Counted from the first letter of the stretch, positions 42,044 to 55,639 are shown. The stretch is DNA of 64,000 nucleotides from Haliotis asinina (GCF_037392515.1 NC_090281.1:46352645-46416644); one strand, 5' to 3'. Notes: generated by a model not told the origin, from the letters alone. A program made the numbers and translations.

Positions 42044-45000
42044 CATCTCTGTGTTGGATATGAAATACCAAATTTCAGCGTATCTTGTCAACTATCTGTA
42101 TTTTGTTGCCAGTTGGTCATCATTCATGCTGCAGCTTATCTGCTCATCTTTCAGCTGTAAGAGTGGCACTACATCTAGGGGAGACAACCCATCTGCTTTG
42201 ATTATAGTCTTTACACACATGGCTTGGGGATGGCTGTTTTGTGAACATTAAATCTTATCATTGCGAACAAGCCTGTTTGCACCACTGTTGACATTTTGAA
42301 TGAACACAGCATGAAATTGCAGATAATTCTTGCAGAGCAGAATTATATCATATCTGTCTGCACCGGTTTGATGCGAGTTATCTCCCTTTCGTAAGGGAGA
42401 CAATCCTGATTTTGTGTCCTTGTGTTTGCCAATGTTCAATATGTCATGATTTGTACTTACACATTTCAGTATTGTTCATTCTGTATTATAATCTGGATGA
42501 AATGTGATATAGCAATGGTGGGCTTGCCCAACATTCACGAATGCATGTATGGGCATGACATCTTGGTACATACTAACCTAAACACAATATTTGCTAAGAC
42601 AATCATTTGTGCTAACACTCTTGTTTCAGTCAGGTTCGCAGACCTTATACTTGTTTTCTGAAATCCAAGTAGTGTTACCATTATGCTGTCCATAGTGCTA
42701 TCCACAATCTCATGAAAATCAATTTTTTAAGTTTTCGCTTCCACTAAGCCAAGGTCTTAGGACATCCCATTATAGGTCAGGTTCAGTCAGGTCCAGTCAG
42801 GTTGTGTTTTATTTCTGAGAATTAAGCAGAGAAGAATCATTTGTATTTGGAATAGGAAAGATACAGATCTTTTTCATCAATGGCAGAGTTATCCTCAGTT
42901 TTTGTATTTATCCTTTTGATACTCCTTTTTTCAAGACTATATTTATTGTAAAACCTGCAGTGATGCTCATCTTCAGCTTGATGCAAATAGAAATATTTGT
43001 GTGCAGAGCTTTCAGAAGAACTACCCTGAATACAAAATATAATCAGTCAATGAGGAACGTTTTATTGATCCTTTTGTTTTTAGGCTTAGTTTACAAAGCC
43101 TGAACAATCTTGCCAACACAAGATGCAGCAGAGAGGCGATGATGGTGCCTTTAAGATATACCTGGGGTACTTTAATGTATCTATAGATGTACCATGGAAT
43201 GGGTTTTTTCCTAATGTACCCAGTGAAGTAATCTTTTGCATTTTTAGGACAGTCAAGTTAAGAACTTTTCTGTAGGGAAACAATTATACATTGGGAGAGA
43301 CCATGTAAAAATCATTCTTTCTGTTACCCATCTCCCACCTCTCTGATTTTTTTCCTCATGGGAAATAATAAAAAGGTTTCTTTTTCTGATTTTTGCCACC
43401 AAATTTACACTGTGATGTAAAAAGAAAGACTTATCAACTTGGACTCAAAATATGTGAAAAACAAATACCCCAAAATATGGGTAGAGAGGTTTTTGAAGTG
43501 TGGACCCGTTGTGCGTTGTGTACACACATTCCTGGGCACACAGCGATGGACCTGTTGTGTATTGTGTACACACATTCCTGGCCACACAGTGATGGTCCTG
43601 TGTTGCAAAAATCAGAGACGAACTTGCTGCTGCAGTAAGAACAGAAGCTTTGCAGGGTCTGTGATATTAAACAGAAGCTCATGAAACTATTTTCCCCATT
43701 ATATGAAGTTAGTGGTCCTGTTCATTGTTCTGGGAAACTGGATTGTCAATACTAAGCGGGCATTGAGATATCCAGTATTATCACCAGTGAATGACTTTGT
43801 GACGTTCTCAAAACACCAACACATTACTTTCTTACAAGAACCATTATGTCTTGGGCAAATGTTCAAATAAGTTACAAACCCGTTTTACCCGTTTCATATG
43901 CAGAGACTCTCATTTCTCAAAGGTATGACTGTCATATACACAAGTTGAAGCATTGGAGTTCCGATTGTCTTAGTGCTAAGGTCACTTAAGGCCAGAGCAG
44001 TGTACAAGGCCCTGTTGAACAAGTGATCTTACTTCTAAGATACAATTGTCATAAAGCTAAGATTACTTTGTTCTGTGGCAACCTGGGCCTCCTTGCTCAA
44101 AGCGCTGAGGTGATCGTCTCACTAAAGTAACTTTATTACAATGTTCAAGAATGGGAGTTAAGTTTAACCTTTGTAAATGTTGCTTCTTGAAAGGAGTCAC
44201 AGGTTGTTAAGATGTTGAAGCATAACTTACTGATAAGTTTTATTCCACATAATGCCAAAATGTGCACATCTTAGGTCTGATTATGACCAAAATGAGAAGT
44301 AATTTAATTGATAACATTTATACAAGACATGTCAATCCTAATTTCACATTACATTCAGATGTGTAAGGTTCCTTTCCTGAAGACCACAGAGCTCATGCCC
44401 AACACAGGATGGTATGCCCATTGTTTGTGGAGTTGCAGACAAAATCAGTGTGTCCGTAATTTGCTTCTGAAAATAAACTAATATTTATCCTTTTGTTTGT
44501 CATTCTGTTGATTGTTGTTGCACAGGGAGAGAATGGTTGTGCAGAAGAGAAGATGACCTTCATTCTTCGACCATGGACACTGGTGTTTTGGGTAATTTGG
44601 TCAATGACTTTTACATCTAATGTTTTAGACACTGCCCACTAGGTGGATCTCTAGCTTTGGTCCTGAAGCAGACTGAAATACAGCCAGTGTTGAGATGAAG
44701 TTGAAGGGATACTTCAATACCTCAGCTGTGAAATGATTACTTTATATGGACTGTGCATGAACCAAATTTTTACTTCAAAAGATATTAAACACAACAGACT
44801 TTAACAACACATAACCAATGTCTCCTGAATGACCAAAGGATAAGTTGCTCAGAACCCTCTCTCACTTACAGGGAGATCCCCAGGGAGTTGAGACTGAAAA
44901 TCAAATGCACACCAATCCAGTCCAGTAACTTAGGAAATAATAATGCAACTCTTTCAGTATGCTTCTGTGTGGGGCAAATATATGTCTGACCTCTCACTGG

Positions 45001-45124
45001 CTCTCAATCCATGAAGTCTCCTCTCAATCTATTAAGTTCACAGTCCCAAATCAGACCAATGTAGATTTGCTAGGACCAGTTCTAAACACGTAAGATATAA
45101 CCAAAGCCAAGTCACTATGTACAC
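42044..45124. other. TSC1 3' region and convergent intergenic stretch
   Basis: Presumably holds the TSC1 3' untranslated region. An AATAAA is present near 43367, but I cannot fix the polyadenylation site. No other gene was recognised. A two-copy tandem repeat lies at 43505-43600; the rest is AT-rich and without visible repeats. Confidence 0.5.
43505..43600 (+). repeat. Two-copy tandem repeat
   Basis: A unit of about 51 bases, with TGTACACACATTCCTGG and CACACAG.GATGG, occurs twice. It lies in the TSC1/MRPS18B intergenic stretch. Confidence 0.75.
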
Positions 45125-45130
45125 TTTATT
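45125..45130 (-). terminator. MRPS18B: Poly-A signal of MRPS18B
   Basis: AATAAA on the minus strand (TTTATT on plus), 26 bases after the MRPS18B stop codon. Polyadenylation this close would leave a very short 3' untranslated region. Confidence 0.5.
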
Positions 45131-45155
45131 CACTATCACACACAACACTGGCAAG

Positions 45156-48100
45156 TCATACATTCTCTTTCTTCACTTTGTCGTCCATGTATTCACTGTA
45201 ATCGTATCTCCTGAAGGGGACTGCAGACTCGATCAGACCTGCAACAGCATCACACCACAAATTAGGAATAGCGGTAGACAGAATGAACAAGAATCTGCCA
45301 AGCGACCAAAATCAACTGTCGGTCAATATACTGTCAGGGGCTCCCAAGAGGAGTCAAGTACAAGACACATCATGATGGTTGAACCATTCCTGCATCATGT
45401 TGCCTTACATTAAAATATATGCACTGACATGACACACAAGCAAAACCGTGTTACCATGATCTTCAGTCCCAACAAGTATAAGGCAATTAGGATTTAATCA
45501 GGGCATGATCCCCAACAGGACTAACAACACTGGTAACAATGTCAACTACATCACCGCTTTTGGGTCATTTGTCCTTATCACCAACCAAGTTACTATCCAG
45601 AGTCATCAGCTAACTTACCATCTTGGTCACCAGCCAGTGTCATAAGCAGTACCTACAGATTATTCAGCTTGACCTGAGCTACTCAACATATGCCTCGTCC
45701 ATATATTCACTGTAATCGTATCTCCTGAAGGGTACTGCAGACTCTATCAGACCAGGAGGTTAAATGGCACAAACGGCAGGTCAAGTTAACTTCATTAAAT
45801 AGGGCAGCACAGAATGTTAAGGATGTTGCTTTCGTGCGAAATAAGCATATGTCGAAAACATTAAAACCATCTGCAGCTTATATACTAAAGACAGTAAGGA
45901 CATTGCTGACGATTTCTCGACACCAAGACGTCAAACAGCAACCTTTTCTTGGCAATGTTCAGACATGATTGCACTAATGAAGGTACACCCCTTCACAATA
46001 ATAGACCCAACCAGTTATGAAATGGTCACGCAATGCGTTAGTATTAACTTGGTCAGGTCAAGCTGAACAAGCTGTATTCTGCAAGATAGTATAGATATGG
46101 AATTAGCCCAATTAGTATTTTAACCAAAATCAGATGCAAACATTTGTATGTGGGGAGCAAAGTTAGTATCAAGTTTTCCAAAGAAGTTTCATATTCAGTA
46201 AAAAATATATTGATACTTTAAGAACTTGTTATAACATTGTGTTCACCTTAATCAGTAATAAGTATCCACATGATACTGAATAAAATGTGTCAAAAGGTTT
46301 TGTGAATGGTACATATGCTATTTGATACTTTTATTGTGTGTAACTGTTTTAAAAGCATACATGTATACTGCTATTGTAGTTGCATACTTTGCGCTGTTTT
46401 TTGTTTTTTTTGTAACAAATAACATAAAATCATATGGGTTGGCATCTCTGATACTACAGTGTAGAAAAAACGTGGCATGACATAATGTAATTTTTCAAAA
46501 TAAAATTGATATTTTCTACTAATCCTGACTCATGATATGAAACAAATAGTATGAGTCAGAATGAGGCAAAATACAGTGTATATGCAGGTGCTGCTTCTCA
46601 CCATGGTTCCTGGCTCTGAGAACCTCCAGGACCAGTTTCTTGTGCTGTTTCTGGCACAGTCCAGTTTTCATGAAGTCATACACCTCACCGGTGTATGGTG
46701 ATATGAACTGCTCCAGCAAGTTAACATTCTGAAGGACAGAAAGCACCCAGTGTCACATACTGTCAACAAACTGTCAACAGATATATCCTTTGCAGAATTT
46801 CTCAAGTTACTTAAGGACACATGCTATATCAAAAGGTTTATTGCAATGACAAACAAGCATTGTCACTATGGTGACATAATCCCACTCTGCATATCATCAC
46901 ATCAAACTTAACAAGAAGACACAAGAAGTCATCAATATCCCCCGCATTACCTCCAATTTCAGTCGAAGTCAAACTTGTTGCCTTAGAAACTCCAAAAATA
47001 TTTTATTCAGAATTCCAAAACTATCAAAAGGCACCAGTACACCTATAGACCAATCTCTCTGTCAAGTTTGGTGAAGAAATATTGAATGGTTTTAGAGTTC
47101 TGCTCCAGAAAAGATAAATGTGCACAGACGGAAGGACGGACAGGGTGCCTTTTAATACCCCCCTGCAAAAAGCGTTGTGGGGGATAAGAAGACATGAAAG
47201 TGAAGGTCGTAGTTTAAGATTAAGTAAAATGTCGACAAAAACATTACTCTCAAACTCTCTTGATATCTTGCACTGTTGTTGTTCACACACAAAAATATTT
47301 TGAAGAGTCACTTAAGACCTTGACCTGTGTATGAAACTCCTAAAAGACAATCACCATGACCTTGAAAATTAACTGAAAGTCACCAAAATCGACTGGGCCC
47401 TGCACCTCTCCTAGAAAAAGCTTGGTGTTGAATATCAAGAACATCCAGTGAACGGTTCTTGTGATATCATGCCAACAAGATAAAACACTAACGTCCCTTT
47501 GTGACCTTGAGATGAAGGTCAAGGTCACCAAACCTGACAGAGACCTTTCTTTTACTGTGATAAACCTAGATTCCAAATATGAAAAGAATCTAGTCAACGG
47601 TTCTTAAGATATTCCAATCCATAATCGCACAGTGGGGGATAGTAACAATCATACATGTTTTACAAGAAATGGAAACATTTAGAATCAATATTTTGACGTC
47701 TTAATTTAGCCATTTCAAACCAGGATCTTCATGGGTTCAGAATACAATGATACACACTGTTAGGAAAAATAAATTGAAACAACATCATGCACTGATACAA
47801 TGTCACATAGTCACCGGATCAAAAATGTACTTGTCATCTAAAGTAGGTTCCATGCACACAAAGTCAATCTTACCTTCATATCCAACACCAGGAACTCATC
47901 TCGACAAACTGGACAAGGGCTACCTGTTGCGATCTCACCCTTCCTCTGGAAACAGAATGAATCACTCATGTTTGGCCAGATTACTGAGAATCCCACACCT
48001 ATTAACAGTCTATTTTGTTTAAAGCTAAATTCAGTTCTCTGTGCTGGTCCAACTTACCCTTGTTTGCCAGTAGTTGTTTTATTTCACACGATTCATGGGA

Positions 48101-51100
48101 ATAATGGCTTACAGGTACTGGTAAACAAGGATAAGGTGGACCAGAGAGAACACTTTCACGAGAAGTAGGCCGTGCATGGCAATCAGCAAATCCATTTCGT
48201 TTATTAATGGGAGAGCATATGTTGGGTACTGCACATGCAATGCATGACAATGAAATTGGTTCCGCATGTAACTGCACATATATATGTATTGCTGAAAAGA
48301 CAATCACATGGTCAGTGCGGCAAGTCATTAATATTCACATATATACATGTCTGTTCTGAGAGAACTAAATATGTCAAAGCTTTGTATGCATGGTCAGATA
48401 ATACATTCTCAGGCCACTTGCTTGACCCATCGCACTACACTTGATTACAGACAACCTTAGGCCACTTTGCTCACAATTCAAGCTCCACAAGGCAGCACTC
48501 ATGCATGCTACTGGTAAACACATATAAGATGAGCCACGACCTGACAAATGACCCCAATTTGCCCCACAGAACGATCCACTTGAAACAAGAGGGAGACAGG
48601 TTGTCTGATAAATATCGAGAAGTTCATTTTCCCCGTGCATTTCATGCATGAATTGTTATAGCACACTCGATTTGGGAACAGGTACAATCCCAACGAATTG
48701 AATCAACACAATGTACAGAGCAAATATATTTAGGACCACTGATCCATTTCACGAAGCAAATGACATTTTCCTGGGGTTTTTAACAAAATTGTTGAATATC
48801 TAAAATGCTTGTCAATGCCCCAATCATCTATTTGTCTTCATCTTAACTAAAGGTTAGCGTGGAATATCAGTATCTTATGCCTGAAATTGCAGTCTTAACA
48901 TTCGAAGGAATATGCGGTGTTGATGTCACGGTTAGCATCTATTGCACATGCATAATCGTCAAGCTACCTGTAGCAGCCAAGTGTACTCGCCCAATTTGTT
49001 GTACCGCCCCTCTTGTCACAAATGCGTTTAGTGCGCAGGATCATCTAATATGTGTCTAGCAGTAATACTGGTCAATTTTCAGGTCAGTGCTCAACATATC
49101 CTTGTTTTCCACTAAATCACCATTGTTTCCAACTTCCTTTAAGTGAAATCTAACACAGATCAGGAGCTGTTTATTTCTATTTCAGTTCGTGAATTTGAGT
49201 GAAGTTTGGACTTATACTTTCATTATTTGCATGCAGCAAACAAACCTTGAACTATACAGTTCCTTTTGTGATATTACACACATCGTAACCTGCAGAAGCA
49301 CCCAATCATTTTCCCATTTTTTCATTTTTGCTTGTATTTAATTAAAATGAAGCTGACCATGTATGTAAAATCACACCCTATCCGCAAAATCACAATTAAT
49401 CCCGATTAAAGGTTGAGTAGAATATTTTTGAAGATGACAATTCATCCCCACAGACCTAACACTACTTGGCCCACTTGCACAAGCAGGTCTTAGCATTATG
49501 ACCCCCGTAAGTCTGTGCTAGAGAATGGCAGTTACAAATCATCGAAGCACTAAGATTGCTTTGTGAAAGAGGGCCCTGGCCATCAAGTCAGCCTACTTAC
49601 CACACATGTCTTCCGTGTTCTGGGTGGCAGTGAGCCTTTAAAGTTTCGCCTGTAGTGTTTCCACACAGGGTCATTCCCATACGCTTCCTTGTAGGCTGAA
49701 ACAAGCACTGCAGCAGATGACACACCCTGATACTATACTTGTTCATACTGAACGAAGACATATCTACCCCATACAGTCAAATCCCGAAGAGTCGAACCGC
49801 TGGGGACCAAGTAATAAACTTGATTTTTCAATGTATTCGAGACATAGGTATATTTACGATGGTAGGAGAAAATGGTCGGGACCAACGGGTACTTTGAGTT
49901 ATGTATAATACTCAAGATGCCGACATTGGACTCATTGGGATTTGACTGTACGTGTTTATTGAATCACACAGCACTCCGCAATACTCCTGGTATAAGAGTG
50001 AGGGAGGGAGTGGGTGAGTGCATGAGAAAGAAAGAGTGAGATTAGTACAGCTATTCCTACAGTACCTACAATATTCCAGCTATTCCAGTGGTCTGTAGAT
50101 AACCAAGTCTGGACCAGACAATCCAATGATCAACAGCATGAGCATCAATCTTCACAACTGGGAACTGATGACATGTGTCACAGTCGGCAGGCCTGACCAC
50201 CCAGTCCTGTTAGCTGCCTCTGATGACAGGCACAGTCACCATTTGTGGCAAGCATGGGTTGCTAAGGACCTGTTCAGCGTTCATACAGAATTTCAAGACC
50301 AATATTTAAGACTTTTGCAAGGTTTTTTCAAGGCTTTTTCTGATATATATATAAACCTAATGAAAATAATAACAAACACAACTTCTGAGCACTGTTATAG
50401 TCTGTTTGACTAGAAAGTGTCCACATGAGTTGCTAAATACTTCAGTTTACAAGGGAAGTTTGGAGGCAAGAGGCAAGATGTTCATGAATAACACATACCC
50501 AAACACATTGGCTCATGGCTAACATTACTTAAATGTTCCTTTAATTGTGTACAATTTTGATATGTGTTCTCTCTGGCCAGTTTAACGGTCTACAATGTCT
50601 GGGAACTAGTGGTTTGACTAGAAATTCAAGGCTTTTTCGAGGCTTTTAAGCCTTTTTCTGGGTTTGTTAAGGCAAAATAGATTTTCCAGGCTTTACAAGG
50701 CTAAGTGCCCAAATTCCAGGCTTTTTCAAGACTGTACGGACCCTGCTATTCTACCCCGGAGAGTATCACAGGGTTGTTATCACAAGCAGCATCTGAGCTA
50801 AAATATACAAAATAACTCTCTAACCACAACACCACAGAAGCTGTCTGATTACGGAAGATATGTTAATACTTGGAAAGTAGCGACAATTAATTCTTTTCAT
50901 AAACTCAGGATAAGGTATTTGATTTGAGTCACAATTTTGTCATCAGATTCATTTTACATATTTAATTGCTTTTTTAATTCATTTGTGGGTTTACGAAGTC
51001 TGCACTCAATACTTACGTATATGCATTTGTACATCTTACACCATATTAAAGACAAGTTTCATCAATAACTATGTCAACAATGATAACTGTACAAGGTTTA

Positions 51101-52026
51101 ATCATTTCCACTCAAAACGTATAGACACTCACAAAACTCTTATCAAAAACATGAAAAAAGTGACTCTCTGCAGCTCAATAATGTGACAGACCAATCAAGA
51201 AACATTTGGTAAGTAGGTGGGCCCTAACTATGTTAAACCAATACCAAAAGAAGCCAAAGAATATTGGACTAATACGCATACATAACATTCTTGCCTTTGT
51301 ACTTCATCTCTTACCCGAACTGGACAAATAACGGATGCTGGTTTCAGGGTCAACAATGCGACGTTTAGGTGCTTGGCGCTCTGATTGTTGATCTTCTTCA
51401 GCATCTACATCTTCACTCTCAATCTGTTGACTGGATGCAGACTGGCAGATAGGTCGTATCAGTCGCAGAGCCTAGAGCAGAAAAACATACTCAATGTTAT
51501 TTGCAATCTTTTACTGAGAACAGGTTCTTCCTGATTAGAGTTATATAAGGGGTTATTGATTAAAAAAGACACTTAAATATACTGGAAATGCACACTTTGA
51601 CACAGATTGCACTAAATAAAATCAAACAAGTTGAATGAACCCAGAACATTAAAAGTGGCAACTGTTTCACTGCCTCTTTAAGAGAAAAATTTGCAGTTAG
51701 CAACATAGGTTTGCAAAACAAATTAACAGTTGACCAAGGTTCTTGACAAAACGCAAATCTGTATCAATAAAAGAATAAACTCACTGTCAATCAGTATTAA
51801 TAAAAGACTAAAATCTATGCTACATGTATTTTTAACAGGTTTAAAATCTTTCTCAAAATAAATATGGTGAATGCAAAACGACATCTGTCATGAAATAACT
51901 GTTAACTTCAAAACAATTTACGAGTCATGATGCATCATGATGCACGTGAGAGAAAGCAGATTAATAGGATCGGAATACCGGAATATTTAGAAGTTTGTGT
52001 GCTGCTTCTATGCAATATCTCGCCAT
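45156..52026 (-). CDS. MRPS18B: MRPS18B, mitochondrial ribosomal protein S18B
   Basis: Small-subunit protein of the mitochondrial ribosome (bS18 family). Six exons on the minus strand in exact phase: 52026-51979, 51471-51315, 49695-49601, 47945-47874, 46728-46602 and 45238-45156, giving 193 residues (human 258). Seen: a basic, Arg-containing N-terminus, [16 protein letters not shown], suited to mitochondrial import; an acidic linker; [20 protein letters not shown] (human form YGSRPVWADYRRNHKG); [14 protein letters not shown] (human NPCPICRDHKL); [39 protein letters not shown]; and tail [15 protein letters not shown]. The CPxC motif and the later Cys/His are S18 zinc-site residues. The first exon is the least certain: its donor CCG|GTATTC is modest, chosen because phase and presequence fit. 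Confidence 0.87.
45679..45752 (-). pseudogene. Duplicate of MRPS18B last exon, acceptor destroyed
   Basis: Matches exon 6 (45238-45156) over about 58 bases in the same frame. It encodes [19 protein letters not shown] then a different short end and TAG. Where the real exon is preceded by TTGCAG, this copy is preceded by CTCCTG, with no AG in the 40 bases upstream. Three of the four base changes in the shared codons are silent. It lies between exon 5 and the real last exon. Confidence 0.8.
47000..47180. repeat. Mollusc-type dispersed repeat
   Basis: CCAATCTCTCTGTCAAGTTTG, GTTTTAGAGTTCTGCTCC, GGACGGACAGGG and a CCCCCTGCAAAAAGCGTTG end match, from memory, a repeat common in bivalve and gastropod genomes. 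It lies in MRPS18B intron 4. Confidence 0.45.
47330..47640. repeat. Repeat with GACCTTGA / GGTCAAGGTCA motifs
   Basis: Contains AAGGTCAAGGTCACC, two copies of AACGGTTCTT.(A/G)(A/T)GATAT, and related half blocks about 130 bases apart, so it is an internally duplicated dispersed repeat. A similar GAGGTCAAGGTCA motif recurs near 61030 and 61345. In MRPS18B intron 4. Confidence 0.5.
48511..49062. mobile_element. TIR element (MITE) Tx, copy 1
   Basis: 552 bases. The terminal inverted repeats are 22 bases with a few mismatches: CTGGTAAACACATATAAG at the left against the complement of ATATGTGTCTAGCAG at the right. TA dinucleotides flank both ends (48509-48510, 49063-49064). No coding capacity, so a non-autonomous element of the TA-target superfamily is likely. 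It lies in MRPS18B intron 3. A second copy is at 56988-57781. Confidence 0.78.
49997..50274 (-). mobile_element. SINE-A copy, minus strand, 3' and middle part
   Basis: Reversed family A: TATTCCAGCTATTCCAGTGG, AGACAATCCAATGATCAAC, GCAAGCATGGGTTGCTAAGG. Interrupted at 50275 by an unrelated insertion; the remaining head is at 50746-50775. MRPS18B intron 2. Confidence 0.8.
50275..50745. mobile_element. 471-bp insertion inside a SINE-A, TIR-like ends
   Basis: Begins CAGCGTTCATACAG and ends CTGTACGGACCCTG, which are inverted relatives of each other. Many copies of CAAGGCTTTTTC and CCAGGCTTT are inside. The SINE resumes with CTATTCTACCCCGG directly after it. The target duplication is decayed. The class is uncertain; hAT-like by ends. 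Confidence 0.65.
50746..50775 (-). repeat. SINE-A head remainder
   Basis: CTATTCTACCCCGGAGAG is the complement of the family A head and continues the copy at 49997-50274 after the insertion. Confidence 0.75.
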
Positions 52027-55020
52027 GCTTCTGTTCGTTGGTAGTTTCGAGTTACCTGCCCTTGCGTACTCGGTGAATAATGGACTATACCTTGTGGGGT
52101 ACATAGTTCCTCTACAATCGGAAAAAAATACCCAAATACACAAATAACCCCATCTGTTGTTAAAACTGAAGTCATATGTGACAACACTTTATCATTACAC
52201 ATCTGCTTGTTGTTACTGTGTTAAGGATAATGTTCTTAATTTAGACAGACATAACTACACGTTTATGTAAAACCCCTTTCCAGAAATGGTATATGTCCGA
52301 GATATTTAGTCTTGATGCAAACAGTTAACATGCCTACTTTTCTCTTTTGATTATTGTTTGACATCGATATTACATTTGTTGCTTTTATGTATCTATAGTC
52401 ATTTCGGAACACTCTACATTTATTACATTAGTCGCCGGTGAAAGAATTTGACTCTAAAATGTACTGGTTTGAGAGTACTAGTGATGAATGATTCATAGAG
52501 TTAGAACGGAGAAGTCGGAACTGAGCCATAGTGACTAGAAGTGTCTAGTGTTTCATTTTTATGCAACAAATTGTGGATCTGTGTCGTTATTTAAGTATTA
52601 TATTTATATTCGCCACATGTGAGTTATACATTCCAAGTGAATGTACATGCCTTCAGCAAACAGAAGACGTACTTGATCACATTCTCCTGTCGGTTCTCCT
52701 ATCACACCATTGACGTCATACTAACGCCCTTCATCTCAACATTTGGGTGCTCGAGCTTCTTTGTTTAGGCCTGTGCATTGAGCTTGGAAATTTTCTGGAA
52801 TATTGTCTTTTTCTCGCTACACATCGACACTTAAATCTTCGACACGAGTTACAAGATTATCATATAGCCTGATACCATGGAAAATATCGTCTGCTGAGGG
52901 ATATGTTTGGACTGAAGATTTGATAGTTCATATCGTTGAAATCGGGGCCACAGAAATCGAGGCCATGAATCACGAACTTCATAATCTTTCACTATTGTAA
53001 AGAGACCCTGGTTTCACGATCATGTAAAACGCGTCTCTTTTATCACCAGATATAAGGTGATTAGATCTCTTTCCTTCATATTTAGCTTTTACTTGTCACA
53101 TACATGGGATATTGGCTCGTAATCGGAACATGAAGATGAGCCTCACGAACATTGTGTGAGAAAGAAAATGGACGACATATGTAAAAGCAACGTGTTCTCG
53201 CGTTGATTTCTCAATGTAATTATTCGTGAGAAATATAAATTAATTCAATTTTCTATTTTAGCAAGTTTGAGGCTGTTTACAGGTTTATCTATGTTCCTAA
53301 TCAAAGGATTCCTGGATGGTGCTCACATACAGGTAGGCCAAGGTTGCACTGTCGCCATATTGAATATCTGCAAGTTCTCCATCTTGCAAGGAAAGTGCAA
53401 TTCAACTTCAAATATTTTTACCAACACTTCAGTTGTCTTGAACATTCAGATGACAATCTTTTATATATTTAGGGATCGTTAACATGCGAATCAGTTAGAT
53501 ATTGCATCTCTTCAGAAACAAAGAAAGACAGCGTTATTTCCATATATGGCATGCGCTTTTTAAGGGGCGTGGCTAGAACATGGGTGTGGTAGCATGTAGC
53601 GTCAGTGAACGTAACTTGTGATTGCATGTACGTGTTGACATAGTCAACATGTGCGTTAAGATTAGCATGTGACAATACACGTTCAGGGTTTAGCAAGAAA
53701 GATGCATTTGAATAATGGAATACCATAATACTTTGCGGCTTCATAATCGACTGCTGCTAGCTGAATAATTGACATCTTCGTTATTTTTAGATTAAGCACG
53801 ATAAATATTTGCCTGTGCAAAAGTCTATATGCATTATTTTATTTTTAATGTTAAAGATTTAGAGGGTGTCGTTATTTTGTTTAATAACAAATTACATTGT
53901 ACTCTGCGTTGGAGTAAAGGATGTTCCGCTCGTATCTAACCTCCAACTTCATGCTTTTAATGGATGTCCAGTCATTTTTTGCTCGTGAAATGTGCACATA
54001 TTTTTAACAATATATGCAAAAATTCTAGGGCCTGAACTAGCCATGGAGCCTGACGTTCTGAAGCATCGCATGTTGAGTGACTGCATGCTGCGTTAGATAT
54101 CTCCTAAAACGATACTCCGTATTCTGCATTTAGATTTTAGACAAAATAATAAGCATGACTTCGCTATCATGCGATAGGCTGCGCTCGGAGTGTGATGGGC
54201 GAAGGGAGATAACCCATGATGAACAATCAGTGTATTTCATGATTGATTTTCCTTGGGCAAGGTGTGACGTGTGTCACAGAGGTTAATACAACGTTACAGA
54301 AAGATAATTTTGTGTGGCATTTACACATTTTATTTTAAACATTTACATTAAAATTTGACAAAATTTCATGTCTTCTGGGAATTCGTTGGAATTTATCTGT
54401 TGGGGCAAGTTCATGTTACAGAGGAAGTTTTCAAACGAAGTTTACCACGTGTACATGGGTTTTCGGAACAAAAAATATCCATTTCCTCAATTCAACAGTT
54501 GTAGACCCTGTTGTAAAGTGCATCACGAATTTCTACAAGATAACTTTACCTTTTAAAAAGCACAGTCTATAATTCCAGAATTTACATCGTGTGACGTAAC
54601 GCACCTATTTTAAGCCTAAGTAATCACCTAGCACCATCCGACGACATACTGAACAATGCCACTATTCATTTGATCCAGCATTTCTGAAAAAATCATTTTA
54701 TGTTATATCAGCTCAAATTATTTGTTGGCATAAAACAATTTAGATTTTGGTCTAGTCAATCAACTTACTAAATGATGGTAGGTTTTAATTTTAGATACTG
54801 GTCAGAAAAAAGTTTTTCTTGATCATATTTTCATATGAAATTGGGAAAACACATTGACATAAACCACTAAGTATTTTCGGGGAAAAAAGATTAATTGTAA
54901 TTCTTTCAAACCCATTTTATCATCCTAATGTATGTATTGGTGTAACTGCCCATTGGTGCATAGTTGCTATTTTCTCATCTTCATAAATATTTATATTGAC
55001 TATGATATTGAAACATTAGC
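52027..55020. other. Stretch upstream of MRPS18B without a recognised gene
   Basis: AT-rich. Contains the presumed MRPS18B promoter right after 52026, with no distinctive motif seen. Short open frames at 52803-53000, 53267-53482 and 54368-54556 lack family similarity or splice context that I can support. Confidence 0.5.
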
Positions 55021-55027
55021 TTTTGTT

Positions 55028-55165
55028 CAATGGGATGCTTAGTGGTTAAAGTTTGGCTCGTCATGCTGAAGACCTGGGTTCAAATCCCCACAATATGTGA
55101 AGCCCATTTCTGGTGTCCCTATCATGAATTTACTGTAATATTCCTAAAAGCAATGTAAAACCATA
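55028..55165 (+). mobile_element. SINE-B copy
   Basis: GCTTAGTGGTTAAAGTTTGG, AAGACCTGGGTTCAAATCCC and GAAGCCCATTTCTGGTGTCC, with a short decayed tail. Confidence 0.8.
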
Positions 55166-55639
55166 ACTAAGTCAGTCTGTTGTCCAATAAGATGAGTTGA
55201 GTTATTGGAGAAGTAGATATGAAGGCTAAGTAATGCATTCTAATGATTCAGCAAAAGATTCTGAATTAGAACAGGGACTTTTTTGTTTTGTATTTAGCAA
55301 GTGTGAACTAGTTTTTTCAGTCAAGTTTCACATTTAACAAAGTTTTTATGCCTGAACTATTTGTGATTTTGTACACATTTCATCCTTTAAAGATGCTCCT
55401 CTTTCATACATCATTTGAACAATACCCACTTCCAAGAAAGCATGAGAAAAAGTACCTGCTCTTTTCAGACACGTTTAAACTAGAAACTTAATTAGCAGTT
55501 TGTTCACAAAAACTCTGCACACTATGAATTATGTAAGATTTAGGAATAACACAGATGTCAGAGAAGCAGGTTTGTAAAAGTGAAAAGGCCAATGTCCTCA
55601 TTTGAGGGATCTAAATGTTGATACTTCATATTCAATAAC

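Noticed and set aside
45117-45413. 98-codon plus-strand frame
   Set aside because: It is antisense to the last MRPS18B exon, which fits phase, stop codon and poly-A signal on the other strand.
52008-52202. Alternative MRPS18B first exon from the ATG at 52105
   Set aside because: The frame starting MYPTRYSPLF has a good donor (GCAG|GTAACT), but its phase does not fit exon 2; the ATG at 52026 with donor at 51979 does.
52803-53000. 65-codon frame with presequence-like start
   Set aside because: It begins with TTG and has an in-frame stop just upstream; no acceptor or ATG makes it a credible exon.
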